Assembly: GCA_963556145.1 (NCBI GenBank)
Contig: OY744470.1
Coordinates: 682,001-746,000 of the forward strand
Length of the DNA stretch: 64,000 nucleotides
Direction: 5' to 3'
Source: Hygrocybe punicea
Taxonomy: Eukaryota; Basidiomycota; Agaricomycetes; Agaricales; Hygrophoraceae
In this document: in pieces, positions 47,118 to 59,350 of the stretch
Layout: each line of letters starts with the position of its first letter
Numbering within the stretch: the stretch's first letter is position 1
Made by a program: the position numbers and the translations under genes
The notes under the pieces: generated by a model
The model's input: the letters and a program-made list of their open reading frames with translations, nothing else
Told to the model about the DNA's origin: nothing
Databases searched by the model: none

Positions 47118-48709
47118 TAGCAATTGAATTGTATATTTATTTATTCTCATCATATATGAGATGTCTACCCAGATCAATTAAGTGAGCAAATTTTCAATAT
47201 TTGCAAGACATCAGTTGGACTCTGCTCAAAATTTTGGCTACTCAGTCCAACATAGACTTGACTATGAATATACATTTGGGACTTAGAATGAATATCATCT
47301 ATAGATCAAAATGAATGCAGATGGATCTGATGCCAAGCTGGGTCAAGAAGATGAGTGATGTGATAATGAACAGTCAAAAACTGTAGGGCATTTCTGAAAT
47401 AATGGAATACCATTTGGGAAAATATGCATTAGTAGGCTTGGACAGTATGCACAGTCACTTGTGACTATGCATACTAAAGGTTGCATGATGAGTCATGCAA
47501 CCTTCTCCAGAATTTTTCACTTCTTATTATGTAAATAAGATCAATGAATGCTTGTATTTGCAAGATTAATCATCCATGATGAACATCCCTATATAGGCAT
47601 ATGAAAGCTGTTGATCCAGTACAGTCCAATTACTTCTCAGTGACGGCTTGTTGATCATCTTGTGTAGGAGCAATCTTGCTTCTTGTGGTCTTGTGATTGG
47701 TTGGCCAAGTGTGAAAATATGATGAATAATCAGGTAGTCAATTGGATGCTCAAGGGAATAAATATTTTGCTCGGAATCCACTCGGACTCCACTCGGAATT
47801 CCTACCAAATATGGAGCGTGGGAAAATATTGCCTAATTTGGTTAGCATGCCCATTGTATACCCAATGCCATATATAAGGTCAGAATTGTTTTATTTACAA
47901 AATTGAGTGAGAAAAATGCAAAAAAGTCGAAAAAAGCCAGCACTTTTCAAAAACTCAGCAGGATTCCAAGTGGATTCCGAGTGGATTCCGAGTGGATTCC
48001 TCATGATTCCTTGTAAATAAGCATACCCCATGAAGACCAATGAAAATCCAAAAAAATGACCATTCCAAGTGGAATTTACTTGGAATCCGATCGGAATATT
48101 AAAAAGCTAGTGCTCTACAAAAAGAGATTCCATTCCACTCAGAATCCACTCGGAATCCTCGGACTCCGATCAGATTCCATAGGAATGTGTGGCTCAGTGT
48201 AAAGTGTTGGAAAAATGTGACGAAATGCTTGCCGAGACATTTGTTTTCTCATCATATTCATGATTGTCAGATCCTATCACAAAACTCAATCTTGTCCTCT
48301 CAATAATCATCATTTCCTGTGCCTTTTGGAAGCAATAAGCCCCAATTCAGCTGTCTTGCTGCTTTTATCTATGACAATGAGTGTGAAAAACTTGCAATAT
48401 GCTGGAGAAACTTGTCAATGCTGCCAATCCTGTGCTTACATAATCCAGCACACATAGTCATGACATTCATGTTACTTGTCTTAATGATACTTATGATTAT
48501 CTGGGCTCCGACAGTTGCAACAGTCATATGATGTTGGGTCATGATGTGATGCCCCACAGGAGAACATCCGCTGGGAGTTACCCACAGGTTGAGCATCCTC
48601 CCTCCATGGCAACATGGTCTTCCCTCGGGTATATTGCTTCAGATGACTTGCATGTCCATATAGTTGTCCTCATCCACCTGCAGTTTCACCCTTCTTGAGT
48701 AACGAGCAA

Positions 48710-49930
48710 ACCATCCTGCTAACTACTACTGCCATCCAAGCATGCTTGACCTGCAACCAGCCAATTCTCCATCCAAATAACCTAGAGTTCATTTGGCCAA
48801 TCAATGTAAGGGACTGCGCCATCTGAGCATGCTCGACTCATGGACGTACACATTGGTCACTGCAGACATGAAGCCGCTACTTGACCATGCTTGACTTGTG
48901 GACCAAAAGGCTGCGACTCGAGCATGCTTGACCCGCGGACGTATGCATTGGTTGCATGCTCAACCTGCAGACATAAATATGTCCACTACAATGCCCCTCC
49001 ATCCATGCATGGCTCTGTGTCAGTTTATATAATATAGACTTCATCAACTCTCAGTGTCCACAGGTAGGTATGCTCAAAACACTAGACACAAGTGTTTTGT
49101 GCATATCTCATTCAATACTTGTCCGTTTTGCATGATCCGCGGCTTAAAATATCCGCGGGAATCACATCCACCGATCCACCAGGGTGCCGTGGGTCGAGCA
49201 TGCTCGGGTCGCGGCGTGTGTGTCTGTGAATCAAGCTTGCTCAAGTCATGGCTTGTATGTCCATGGGTCAAGCACACTCAAGTATGTCAATGGGTCGAGC
49301 ATGCTCAAGTCATGGCTTGTCTGTCCACGGGTCGAGCATGCTCAAGTCGTGGCTTGTTGCTCCAATGCTCAAGTCATGGCTTGTTGCTCCACAGGTCGAG
49401 CATGCTCAAGTCGCGGCTTATCTGTCCGTGGGTCGAGCATGCTTGAGTCGCAGCTTGTATGTCCATGAGTGTTGTATGTCCATGGGTTGAGCATGTTTGA
49501 GACACAGCTTGTTGGTCCACGAGTCATGTATGCTCGAGCTGCAGCTTGTCTCTCCACCAGTTGAGCTCACTCGAGTCATGGCTTGTTGGTCCATGGGTCA
49601 AGCATACTCAACCTGCAGCTTCATGTCTGCAGCAACCAATGTGTACGTCTGCAGGTTGAGCATGCTCGAGTCACGGCTTATTGGTCTGTGAGTCGAGCAT
49701 GCTCAACCCACGGCTGCCATGTTTGCCAGGTAAGCATCCTAGGTTTGTTGGAATCTTAGATGTATCATACAAAGACATACTTAATATATTTCTATTCATT
49801 GAGTGTGTTCGATGCACCAAATACAGATGCCTGCAATCCAAGTATGGGCAAATTGCAGAATGCTATAGCTTGATTCTGCAGGTTGAGTAAGCTCAACCCG
49901 CGCATATGTTTCCACCGTGTACAACACAGC
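48710..49930. repeat. GCATGC-centred minisatellite, copy 2
   Basis: Counterpart of 23220-24440. No unit-number difference between copies was seen, although such arrays normally vary in length quickly. Confidence 0.85.
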
Positions 49931-50292
49931 ATTCACAGGGCCAAAAACATACATGTGGTATGTGGTAATTTCCATTTCTCACAAGCCAAACGCTAGTCTT
50001 AGCCTAACTGTTCTACAAAACACTATATACGAACAAACCTGGTCGGAATTTGCTTCAAATTGTTGAAAAACAACCTCTAACTAACGGTGCGGAATACTTG
50101 ATTTTACTACAGTTCAAAATACAAACATGGGCGAAATGCCCAAGCCCTGTTCATACTTCACTTAAACTTCACACCTCAGATCCCTCACTATTCTTTACTT
50201 CACAAACATTCCCATAACATATTTCAGTTTTCACCACATATTACTGGAGATGAATGATTTCAAACACTACAATTGGACCTTCGGGTTCAAGT

Positions 50293-52671
50293 TCAAAATA
50301 GTTTTTGTAACATTGCTATGTCATGTTGTCGCCTCATCACAGCCATCGCCATAACGCCCTCCGGCCAACTAATTTCCTGCGACATTAGAGGTGGATACTT
50401 AGCTTGGCCATCTTCTCCCGCCCAGTTGAAATCAATCAGCTTGACGTAACCATCCTTTGTAACCAGGATGTTCGGTAGACGGAGATCGCCAAACACCAAT
50501 CCATGTTTGTGCAACAGTTTGAGGGCGCACTGGACTCCGGACCGCACGGTTTCTATTGTTCCTTGTTTCATTTTCGCCTTTGCCACGGCAAGTGTTTCTC
50601 CATCAACGTACTCCATAACAGCCAAGGAAATAGACTGATAAGACGGTTGATCACTCTTGAATCGTGGTGATCCGCAATAGAGGAGTTTCGGTGCTAAACC
50701 AGCATCCGCCAGCAAGCGGTGCGCCTTTTCCCCATAGCGCTCAACAAATTTCACAACGATGTCCTGACCTGCCTTTGTCCGTGCCCGAAGAGTGGTGCAG
50801 TCGAGACTGTTTTCCAAAAAGCCAATGTATTCAAACTCAACGAGTCCATCATTGTGAGGGTAAGCCGTGATTGAAGGGAAGTAACGTGAATCAGCAGGAA
50901 GATCACTGATCGGATGCAGACCATCGTAATAGGAGTTGAGTTTTTCCAGACTTGCCTTTAGAGCATGAAAAATTCTTGCGACGTGGGCGATGTGAGGTTC
51001 ATTTAGAACAGAGTCTAATCCGACCCAAACACAGTCGGTCAGACGTTGAACAATCACGGCGTCCGTGATAACTGCACCAAGGATCGCGATCCACGGACCC
51101 GCGCTGGCTATGAGAAATGTGGGACAGCCAGTAGCGTTTCGAAGCATTTTAAACTAAGGAATGAAAAGTAAGAAGGAAATGCAATGAATCATGGACTCGC
51201 ATACCCTGGACTGAGCCCAACAACGGCCTGCAGACAAGCCAGCTTGTGTTGATGGATCCGAGCCACCGTCTCCGAATTCATTTTTATCTTCCTTCAGAAG
51301 GAGCAGGGAGCGCGCCTCGTTTTTCACCACTTCCACGATGCCGTCCGGATTCGTTTCGTCTTCGTTCCGTATCATTTGTATGTCGACACCAAGAATACGG
51401 CAAAGAAGCGGCGTCAGCACCACTCGGCGTTTGGCCTCAGTTTCATAGATCGCCGATGCAGCTTTCATGTACTCCGTAGTTTGGCGGATAATGTCATCGG
51501 GAACAGGAACAACATTCTTTTTCATATCATCCAAGAAATGTCCGAAAGCGGGGTGAAACAATTGAACAGGAAGTGAGACACTCGTCCTGGGCTTGTCCGC
51601 CTTGTAGCGGCCGTCGTAGATGGAGTAATTGATCTGGGATTTCGTGTACTTGGATGACTTTGCTGAGTCAGCGGGAGCTAACGCTTTCAAAATGCACAAG
51701 ATGACGTTTTGAAACCCTTGTGAATGGTGTTTATCGAGGACGGAGAGAGAAAGAAGAAAACGTGCGCACTTTTATGCAAAGCACTGATTTGATCTCTCCT
51801 CTCCTCTTCTATTGCTTCCTTCTCTGGATCGGGACACTTCACTATGATATGAAGATGTTTGAATGCAGGGTTGGGAAATATTTCTGACAGCACGTCGGTA
51901 GGGTCCAGTTTCTGAGCACCGTTTATCTTGTCAGGGTGTTCACATCCTTCGAGTACCGTCTGACGATCCTCCGGAGGGATGGAAACCTGCCCAAAGATAT
52001 GAGCCGTGACATCTGAGACCCTATCCGTAAACTCACCTTCCAAAGAGTAAGCCTGTCAGCGGGAATACGATCGAAATCCGGCTTCTTCTCCTCCTTTATT
52101 GCTTTTTTGAGTGCGCCAACAGACTTTTCCTTGGCGATTTCGACAGGAAACACGCAATCCGCCCGCTCAAGGAGTACCCAGCAATTCAGTGTGAAGATGC
52201 TTGATTGTGGCACAGACGAGCCTGCATGAGAAACCGAATGAATCACGATGAGCTATGGAACAGAAGGTGGCTCACCAACGCGCGGAGATCGTACAACGAT
52301 GTGGAGTGTTTTCTCCGTGGGTTCAGGATGGAAAATGTCCAACAGTGTATCTGCCTCTATCAGCGCGTCATCGTCGAGAAACTGGCGTTGGGTCACTTTC
52401 TTCTTGAGGCTCTTGTCGATCGTGATAGATTCCTTGCGAAAGCGGGAATGTAGCTATGAACTCGATCAAAACGGAAGAAACTAAATACCTGCCAGAGTGT
52501 GAGTTCAAAGGCATCGACATTGGCAAAGGCAGCTGGGTTCTTCTTCAAGATTGCGTTCTTCAGGTCGTCCACCGTCCGAGTATCCTTGATGGAAATGGAG
52601 AACGACTGATTAGACACGTCGAGAATCCAACAGAAGAGAGTGACGGTGCGGGTTGGATTGTTTGACGGCAT
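50293..52671 (-). CDS. Double-N-domain crinkler kinase, copy 2 (intact model)
   Basis: Counterpart of 24803-27181 with the same six exons: 52671-52489, 52432-52276, 52221-52037, 51986-51770, 51683-51205 and 51153-50293. I see no base difference from copy 1, so both predict the same 693-aa protein. If the block is an assembly duplicate this is the same gene. Confidence 0.85.
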
Positions 52672-52862
52672 TGATGAGCGCTGGGCGTGGCGGTGCGGTT
52701 GTATTCGTTCTTGGATAACGGCTTACATTGTAAGCCTTACAATGACTCACTCGTTCTTGTCCCATAGCGATGGTCTGAACGTACGTAGATCTCCCAGTCA
52801 TCATGCTCCTTGCATTGACCTCTGAATAGTGGGACAAATGCGAATGTTCTCCCGAAGACAAC

Positions 52863-53500
52863 TTGTCTGGCGACGAGTTAACCCAAATGCAGTCCTGCGG
52901 TACCTGTCGTTCTCAACTACGAGCTCATGTCCCCGAATCATCTTGTTTATATCACCCAGAATTGAGGACAGTAGTGGAGCTGTCTGTACTGGCGGGCGTC
53001 TCCCTTCGAAATTCCGATTTCCCTTGGCTTACCCATCTCACGATCTTTGTTAACCCCGCTACGGCCTTGCAACAACCGAATTTCCCATCTTTGACGCATA
53101 TGAGACTTGACTTCGAGCTCCCGCCCTTCTTCCCCTTCAAGATGTCCTGGTTTCAAGCCAACTCCGCAAACTTGAAACAGATCATGAGATCCAAGTTGGA
53201 AATCCTTCTCCTCGCTTTTCAAATTGACTGCCACGATGTGGAAGGAGATCACTCATCGTCCGTTGAGATACCACCGCAGTATGAAGGGGAGTTTGTTGGG
53301 GATGGGAGAAATCTTGGACTCGAGGATCCCCGTGTCGTAACTGTCGTCTCGGAGGAAGGGTTTGCGTACCCATGCTCGCATCGTTCCTGGGGAATTGCAG
53401 AGGCCTGGGTTGGAGGTAAAATTTCAACAGAAGGGGAACTATTTGACTTCAACTTCGCTGGATTTCACTCTCAACTTACTCCCCTTGTAAGTACTTTTGA
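52863..53500 (+). pseudogene. F-box-type C-terminal fragment, copy 2
   Basis: Counterpart of 27373-28010; identical as far as I can see. Confidence 0.4.
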
Positions 53501-53749
53501 GTCCTCTGCCGACCTTTGCTCAAGTATTACCTTTACTAGTCACAAGAGAAGTTGTTTGGTTGATAAGTGTACCGGGGGTCCTTCACTTATGTCCTTCACA
53601 GACCAATAAGAACACTTGCTCAAATCTGAGCCAGACGCTGTAGTTTCTGCAAGATTGTGTAGGTGATCCCTTGCCGTCACCGTTGGCTGGTATATAGTTA
53701 GATCTGTAATATCATCTGAGTGCACTTTTATTATCACAGAGCTTCTAAA

Positions 53750-54894
53750 CTGGCTTGATACTTGGCCTCATCTGATAACAAACACAACTGGAACCTGTCT
53801 TGTCTCTCCACCACTTTGGGCAACCTCCATCTTGCCAAGTACATCCTGAGAGACATCCCCTCTCAGTCCTACCCTGGGGTTGTCTCTGACTTCTACAGCC
53901 TTTCTACTAACCATCTGCATTTACCGAACCGGTGATGAGTGGCTGGGCCCTAGGCCAAGGTGCCCAAGGGTGGCCAGTTTTTAACCACCCTCTCCGAGAT
54001 GTGTGGCCCATGCTGCACATAGAAGTCTACCAATTCCTCAATTCCATTGGAGTCATCTGGTCAACCATAGACCCTCTCCACTTTGCAAAGGAGGGAAAGG
54101 GGGATGCTGGTCCGGTCTACCTCTGGATTGGTGTTGTACCTAGGTCTCTGTCCCTTGAGGACATCTAGGCTGCAGCCATCAGCTGCAAGAAGTTCCTAGC
54201 CAACCCTGACTTCCCTGGCATCAAGATCGCCTTCAGGGAGTCTCTCTACATCCAGTCTAGTGGCTTGCAGCTTCTTGAACACAACCTCTCCAAATACCCC
54301 ATCACCAATATCCAGTACCCCTTCACTCCCTATCTCAGCATTCAGATCGCTTCCAAAGCCACTCTTCACTTTGAAGGCACCGATGCCCTATTCCTCGGCA
54401 AGAGCAGCCAGAGCAAGAGGATCTTTCTTCTGACCACCCACCACGTCGCTCTCCCGCAGCCTGCACACTCTAAACAGCTCTATTCTCGTAAGAACCCCAG
54501 CCAGTGTCGTGTAGATATTGTCATCCTCAGCAGCAAAGCATACACCAACACCCTTGAGGGCATGATGGTCGAAATCGGGTGCGAGCTCATCTTTGTCAGG
54601 AGGCACCAGAGCGAGCTTGATAATTTGGGGGAGGCCATTGAGGGCAGGAAGGCCAGGAGAACTAGAGTGCAAGAGGACTACCAGGCAAGTGCAAGGCAGA
54701 AGATGTTGGACGTGAACGACTTCCATGGTGACATTACCAATCACTGGAGCATGCTAAGCCAGTGCATGCTCGGCTACGTCTTCCATGCCCCTCCCATTTC
54801 CCTCGCTGCCAGCCCCAAACAGCTCACAGAGGACTGATCTTGACCTCAACAATGTTGATTGGGACGCATTCAAGGGATATGTTTTCTATCTCAG
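53750..54894 (+). pseudogene. Trypsin-like family remnant, copy 2
   Basis: Counterpart of 28260-29403 but with three C instead of two near 54454, which keeps the frame open from 54169 through the His block to 54837 (190 codons from Met 54265). It still carries TAG at 54166, the small deletion near 54835 and the LTR insertion at 54895, after which the family's GDSG half is missing. The extra C is probably the ancestral state, because the frame is then continuous through conserved blocks. Confidence 0.6.
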
Positions 54895-54937
54895 TGTTAT
54901 GGATCGCTTCTGCAGCGGGCTCCGGCAACAATCAACT

Positions 54938-55732
54938 TACAGCAGTTTTCATAAACATGTGGAAAAGTTGAAAAAAGATTTGAGGTGTAAAAATTTTGGA
55001 CTTGGTGAAATGTCTCTTGTATCTCATGGAATACTGCATGGATTGAGATGGTTATAGAGGGAAAGTTGTACTATTTCTTAAGGGCTTTCTACTCCTATAA
55101 TTACATTTGGACAATATTTAGTGTATGGTCAGTTGTAGATGAAATAACAGGGAAACCAGGATTTTTTGAGACCCAAAATGATATTGTCAAATTATGGCAT
55201 CAAATGAGCTCCTATGAAGAAGATTTTAGGGAGAAAATTGTTCATTTTTTCAAGGGCTAGAAGTGCATATACCGTGTTTTTCTTGATTTTTTGTTTTGAG
55301 CCAATATTTATAATTCTTGCAGTATTCTAATCCCAATGCAATCAAAAATAGTACTGATGTAATATTGGCTCAAAACACAAAAATCAAGAAAAACACGGTA
55401 TATGCACTTCTAGCCCTTGAAAAAATGAACAATTTTCTCCCTAAAATCTTCTTCATAGGAGCTCATTTGATGCCATAATTTGACAATATCATTTTGGGTC
55501 TCAAAAAATCCTGGTTTCCCTGTTATTTCATCTACAACTGACCATACACTAAATATTGTCCAAATGTAATTATAGGAGTAGAAAGCCCTTAAGAAATAGT
55601 ACAACTTTCCCTCTATAACCATCTCAATCCATGCAGTATTCCATGAGATACAAGAGACATTTCACCAAGTCCAAAATTTTTACACCTCAAATCTTTTTTC
55701 AACTTTTCCACATGTTTATGAAAACTGCTGTA
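54938..55732. mobile_element. Fold-back (hairpin) element B, 795 bp
   Basis: A nearly perfect palindrome centred near 55335: TACAGCAGTTTTCATAAACA at the left and its complement at the right, with arms of about 350-390 bases that encode the same 70-codon frame on opposite strands (55048-55260 and 55410-55622). The flanks are act on both sides, a possible 3-bp target duplication; the uninterrupted site is seen in the sister LTR at about 60653. Ends and arm sequence are clearly related to hairpin A (shared ...CTCATGxAATACTGxATGG... and LRWL frame). Non-autonomous; the mobilising enzyme is unknown. Confidence 0.85.
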
Positions 55733-56348
55733 ACTAGGAGGGGGGTTTCCAGGGGAGAAGACAGCAGTTTTCATTGTTGCTTATAGCTAAGACAACACTG
55801 CTAACAGGGGGGGTCAAGGTCTAGTGTCATTGCGAGCTGTGGGGGTTACTCAAAACAAGATGAGTCTGCCCCAAGAACCAGACTAAATGTAAGGAAAAGA
55901 AAGAAGAAAAAGTCCGAACCAACAACAAGGACAGTAGATATAGTGAATGGACTTGAGGGGAGGTAAATGGGAATCCAACCATGAAGCTACAACATGTCCA
56001 ACTACACCATGTTTTCACCATGAGGTGTACATGAGGCGTCCTCATGTCGATGTTCTCGCGATCCAACTGGAGGCCCAGGTGTCATTGAGGATAGAAGAGG
56101 TCCGGATGACTCGGATGATTTGTCATCGGATCATGTGACAAGCAGAATTGCCAATTCGGGGTCTACACTTGCTGTAACAGGCAAGTGCGCAGTTTGGCAA
56201 GTGCGTTGCACGGTCGGGTCGAAGATGGGTATTGTCCAGTGTGGGGTTGGCGATGAGAGTGTCCTGAGGTAGCGTGGATATAGCGGCAAGGTTGGTATGA
56301 AAGAAAATGAAGGAATGTATAGAGGAAAAAACCAACTAGGACAATGGG

Positions 56349-56657
56349 CTAGTCGAGGTCAGACATATGAACAGCATAAGCTGTACCAGATGATGATGTC
56401 TGTGTCAATGACGTATCGAGGGGTGGTGTCTTGTCCTGTGTGTGGAACAATGTGGTCCACCTGATGTCGGTATTTGTCCAAGAAAGGGTATCATTGTAAA
56501 CGAGTGTGGGAGGTATCAAGATGAAAGATGGAAAAGGATAAATGAATGTGGGTCCAGGTTTCGAGTCATGGCATGAGTGACAGGCTGTGGGAACAAGTCG
56601 TCGGGCACTGCATTGAAGCAGTGTCATGTGAACAATATACGATAGGGGTTGGTTCAC
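56349..56657 (-). CDS. LTR-internal ORF, left copy (hypothetical, broken)
   Basis: A 102-codon frame on the minus strand of solo LTR 1 (CHSCHDSKPGPTFIYPFPS, SSSGTAYAVHMSDLD) that matches the first two thirds of the 145-codon frame at 59727-60164 in the other LTR. A frameshift follows, and the matching remainder (SIHSF...LPQDTLI) lies at about 56230-56335. No domain recognised. It may be non-coding, kept similar only because both LTRs come from one source. Confidence 0.25.
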   Translation of the reverse strand: MNQPLSYIVHMTLLQCSARRLVPTACHSCHDSKPGPTFIYPFPSFILIPPTLVYNDTLSWTNTDIRWTTLFHTQDKTPPLDTSLTQTSSSGTAYAVHMSDLD

Positions 56658-56862
56658 TGTTTGGGAAGTTGTATGGTCTGTGGTCGAAGTCCAAAAGAGT
56701 ATGCTCTGGTGATGGTCGGATTAGAGAGAACAGTGAAATGTCTCGTGATCAGGGATTGTTCAGGGTTCGCATGCAGGTGAGGAATGTCGTCGGATTGTCA
56801 GGGAGGATAATGGTAGGCACAGGGTATGAATATGGAAACCATATATCCAGGTATGGCAATTG

Positions 56863-57033
56863 TCAATTATGTGGTGAGATATTGTCGAGGTGGAAGTCGG
56901 AAGTATCGATGGCAGAAGGGTTTCGGTACCGATGCCAAAGATAGATCATAACAAGGTAAAAACCGATGAGGAAGGTGATGGCGATGCTGCCAATGATGAT
57001 TACGGTAATTAGCTGTGTCGGGAGTACAGCCAT
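56863..57033 (-). CDS. LTR-internal 56-aa single-pass membrane ORF, left copy
   Basis: Begins MAVLPTQ and contains one strong hydrophobic segment, about residues 8-33 (ITVIIIGSIAITFLIGFYLV), followed by WHRYRNPSAID and an acidic tail. The matching frame at 59351-59521 in the other LTR has the same length and no gap, with a few substitutions, some synonymous. Expression is not shown. Confidence 0.35.
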   Translation of the reverse strand: MAVLPTQLITVIIIGSIAITFLIGFYLVMIYLWHRYRNPSAIDTSDFHLDNISPHN

Positions 57034-57399
57034 TGTAAATCGGTTTGTCGTGGGATGAAGTCAACAATATGTCAGGGCGAGGGGAAAGACAATAGCAATG
57101 ATGTCCATCGGCAAGGAGACTATTCGGGTACAGCAAGGCAACGTGGGGATGTGTCCATGGTCGGTCTGGATTGTTCTAGAAGAAGGGACAAAAAGAGAAC
57201 AAGAACAAGAAGAAACAACAATGTCCAAAAGAAGACAAAAGGGAAAAGGGAACAAAAAAGGAAGGTGTGGCAAAGTGGAATCGTCATGGTGGGTAACGGA
57301 GTTGGGATCAGAGTTGCGGAGTTGAAAAACGTAACACTCAGTATGTTTCGATCTGTCTTACCACAATGGCAATGTTAAATTTCTTCTTCTGTGGTGTTG

Positions 57400-58445
57400 A
57401 CAGACCCATTCTTGATGGTCAAAATCAGGATCCATAATACACGGCAGCGCTGTTGTTCCGATGTTGACCGGAACCCCATTATTTTCAGCGAAGGAGATGC
57501 TTCATCGCTTTGTTTCTCCGCTGTAACAGAGGCGTCCAGAAGCTATATAGTTTGCCCAGCCATGAAAACAATGGCAATCCTACTGTGGTTCTACTTAATG
57601 TGTTACAGAGTTTGCAATGTCACTATGCACCACTCAACAGGAAGCAATCATTATTAATAAGCTCTGAAGAACATGGCAAAAACCTGAACTCATGGGATCA
57701 CAACTTCAGACAATGCGTAGTCCTCAAGTTGTATTTCATTGAGTATGAATGCCATATTTCTCTGTACCCCCAATACAAGACACAGCAGTATGTCTACAAA
57801 AGGACAGTCAGTGATGACAGTGCCCCATGAGTTCCAAAGGTTTACAACTACTTCACCCCCGAACACAAGATGACGTACCTTGTCATGGAATACATCGATA
57901 CTGATCCCAGCCCAGCCAGGAGTGCCCCCCAAAAAGTAGCTGAGGCTCTTCAGTGGCTTCATTGTCTTCCCATTCCTCCTGATATCATGATGATCAGCCC
58001 TGTGGGAGGCAGTTGTGCCCACCATAAATTATTCCAACATGTTTAGGCACCTCTGCCTTTCTCAAGTATGGCGGCTCTGGAAAGGTATGTGAACAAGGTG
58101 TGTTTATATGCTTTTGTACTTTCCCAGCACAATCACTGACCACTTTACATATGTGGCTTGAAACTTAGGCTCGTGAATTCATTCCGGAGGTTGGCAGACT
58201 AAAGATCAGTTTTGGCTGTGAGCTGCTTGTCTTCACCCAGTCCGACATGGACAAGAGCAACTTCTTCATCGACACAAATAGGGAGATGTGCCTCATTGAC
58301 TTTGTGGACATTGGACTACTGCCAGAGTCCTTCACCAGCTACACAGTACATTTGAGCTGCAAACCTTTCTTCAAGGATGTTGCCAAGTACTTAGATTAGT
58401 CGCACTCTTCCAACCTGTATTCGATGGCAAGTGCTTGTGCAATTT
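57400..58445 (+). pseudogene. Aminoglycoside-phosphotransferase-like kinase family remnant
   Basis: Blocks in order on the plus strand: VPKVYNYFTPEHKMTYLVME (57832-57891), APQKVAEALQWL, ISPVGGSCAHHKLF, APLPFSSMAALERYVNK, an intron (about 58097-58169), then ELLVFTQSDMDKSNFFID with the catalytic Asp and Asn (about 58228-58281), CLIDFVDIGLLPESF with the metal-binding Asp, VAKYLD, and SSNLYSMASA. This order matches a large mushroom family of APH/choline-kinase-fold proteins of unknown substrate. Breaks: TGA at 57828 (Arg expected), TAG at 58045-58047 and TAG at 58397-58399. The 5' part before 57828 is unclear. It lies between the two solo LTRs. Confidence 0.6.
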
Positions 58446-59076
58446 TGCAAATGGTGAGTGACATGAAACTTGGTATGTCTACCTTTTACTTGTCAGGAGA
58501 TTTTTATAATCAATGGTGACAGACTTGGACAAGGACGGTTGGCTTGGGACTCACCATTAGATCTTCATACATGCTCTTGCAATCTCCAAGCAGATATAAA
58601 TTTGGTACGTTGACCTGTGCAGTAAACTATTAACTATTAACTAATGATAGATGAATGGGACCCCAACATTTTTGGAAACAGAGCAAGTAGGTGAACATAA
58701 AAGGATGGATTATCAGGCATACAGAAATCCTATTCTTTGTCCACATCAGTAGATTACACTTGTCTTATTTCGGCTTTGCGTGGCTTTCACAGGAGATGAA
58801 TGAGGTGCTAATTATCACATTACATACAGAATATCGAATTTGATGCTCTGACCCAGACATCTCGGTCCGACCTCATAATCTGCTTGCAAGACTATGGTTG
58901 AGTGCAAAAAGTGGAAGAAAAATTCAACTATTTAATAATTGTATTAGACTTCTGTCTCAAAATTGTTCGCTGAGAAAGAAGTAGAAGTAGATGGATCAAG
59001 CAAGACACCATTTCACTCCCTGGTAACCTTTCCCTGTGCAGCGAATTTGATTGTGGTCATGTTATATATAGTATTG
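58446..59076. other. No recognisable gene
   Basis: AT-rich stretch up to the second solo LTR. Only short frames. Confidence 0.4.
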
Positions 59077-59350
59077 TGTTACATTTTTCAACTCCGCAAC
59101 TCCGATGACAATTCCACTTTATCACACCTTCCTTTTTCGTTTCCTTTTACCTTTTGTCTTCTTTTGGACATCGTTGTTTCTTCTTGTCCTTGTTCTCTTT
59201 TCTTCTAGAACAATCCAGACCGACCATGGACACATCCCCACGTTGCCTTGCTGTACCCGAATAGTCTCCTTGCCGATGGACATCATTGCTATTGTCTTTC
59301 CCCTCGCCCTGACATATTGTTGACTTCATCCCACGACAAACCGATTTACA

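Larger units (their letters stand above)
41733..48209. mobile_element. KDZ element 2 (CxC5/CxC6 type), copy 2
   Basis: Counterpart of 16243-22719, with the 8-bp flanks gaaaaatg at 41725-41732 and 48210-48217. Confidence 0.8.
30001..55292. repeat. Copy 2 of the 25.3-kb duplicated block
   Basis: Same order and orientation as 4511-29800. It starts inside hairpin element A, 22 bases in from that element's left end, and runs without interruption into the unique right flank. Substitutions relative to copy 1: T at 38526 and A at 46351 (the latter changes Arg to His in the CxC6 transposase remnant). It has one extra C near 54454 and one extra T near 55162. Confidence 0.95.
54895..57336 (+). mobile_element. 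Solo LTR 1, with nested hairpin element B
   Basis: Starts TGTTATGGATCGC and ends GTAACA, giving the TGTTA...TAACA ends usual for LTRs. The five bases ctcag lie directly on both sides (54890-54894 and 57337-57341), a perfect target duplication. Without the 795-bp hairpin and its 3-bp duplication it is about 1.64 kb, close to the 1.62 kb of the inverted partner at 59077-60696. No internal retrotransposon genes lie between the duplications, so it is a solo LTR left by recombination. It is inserted in the trypsin-like remnant. Confidence 0.85.

Noticed and set aside
55048..55622. 70-codon frames in hairpin B as a conserved small protein
   Set aside because: Both frames are the same sequence read on the two arms of a palindrome, so their identity is no evidence of selection.
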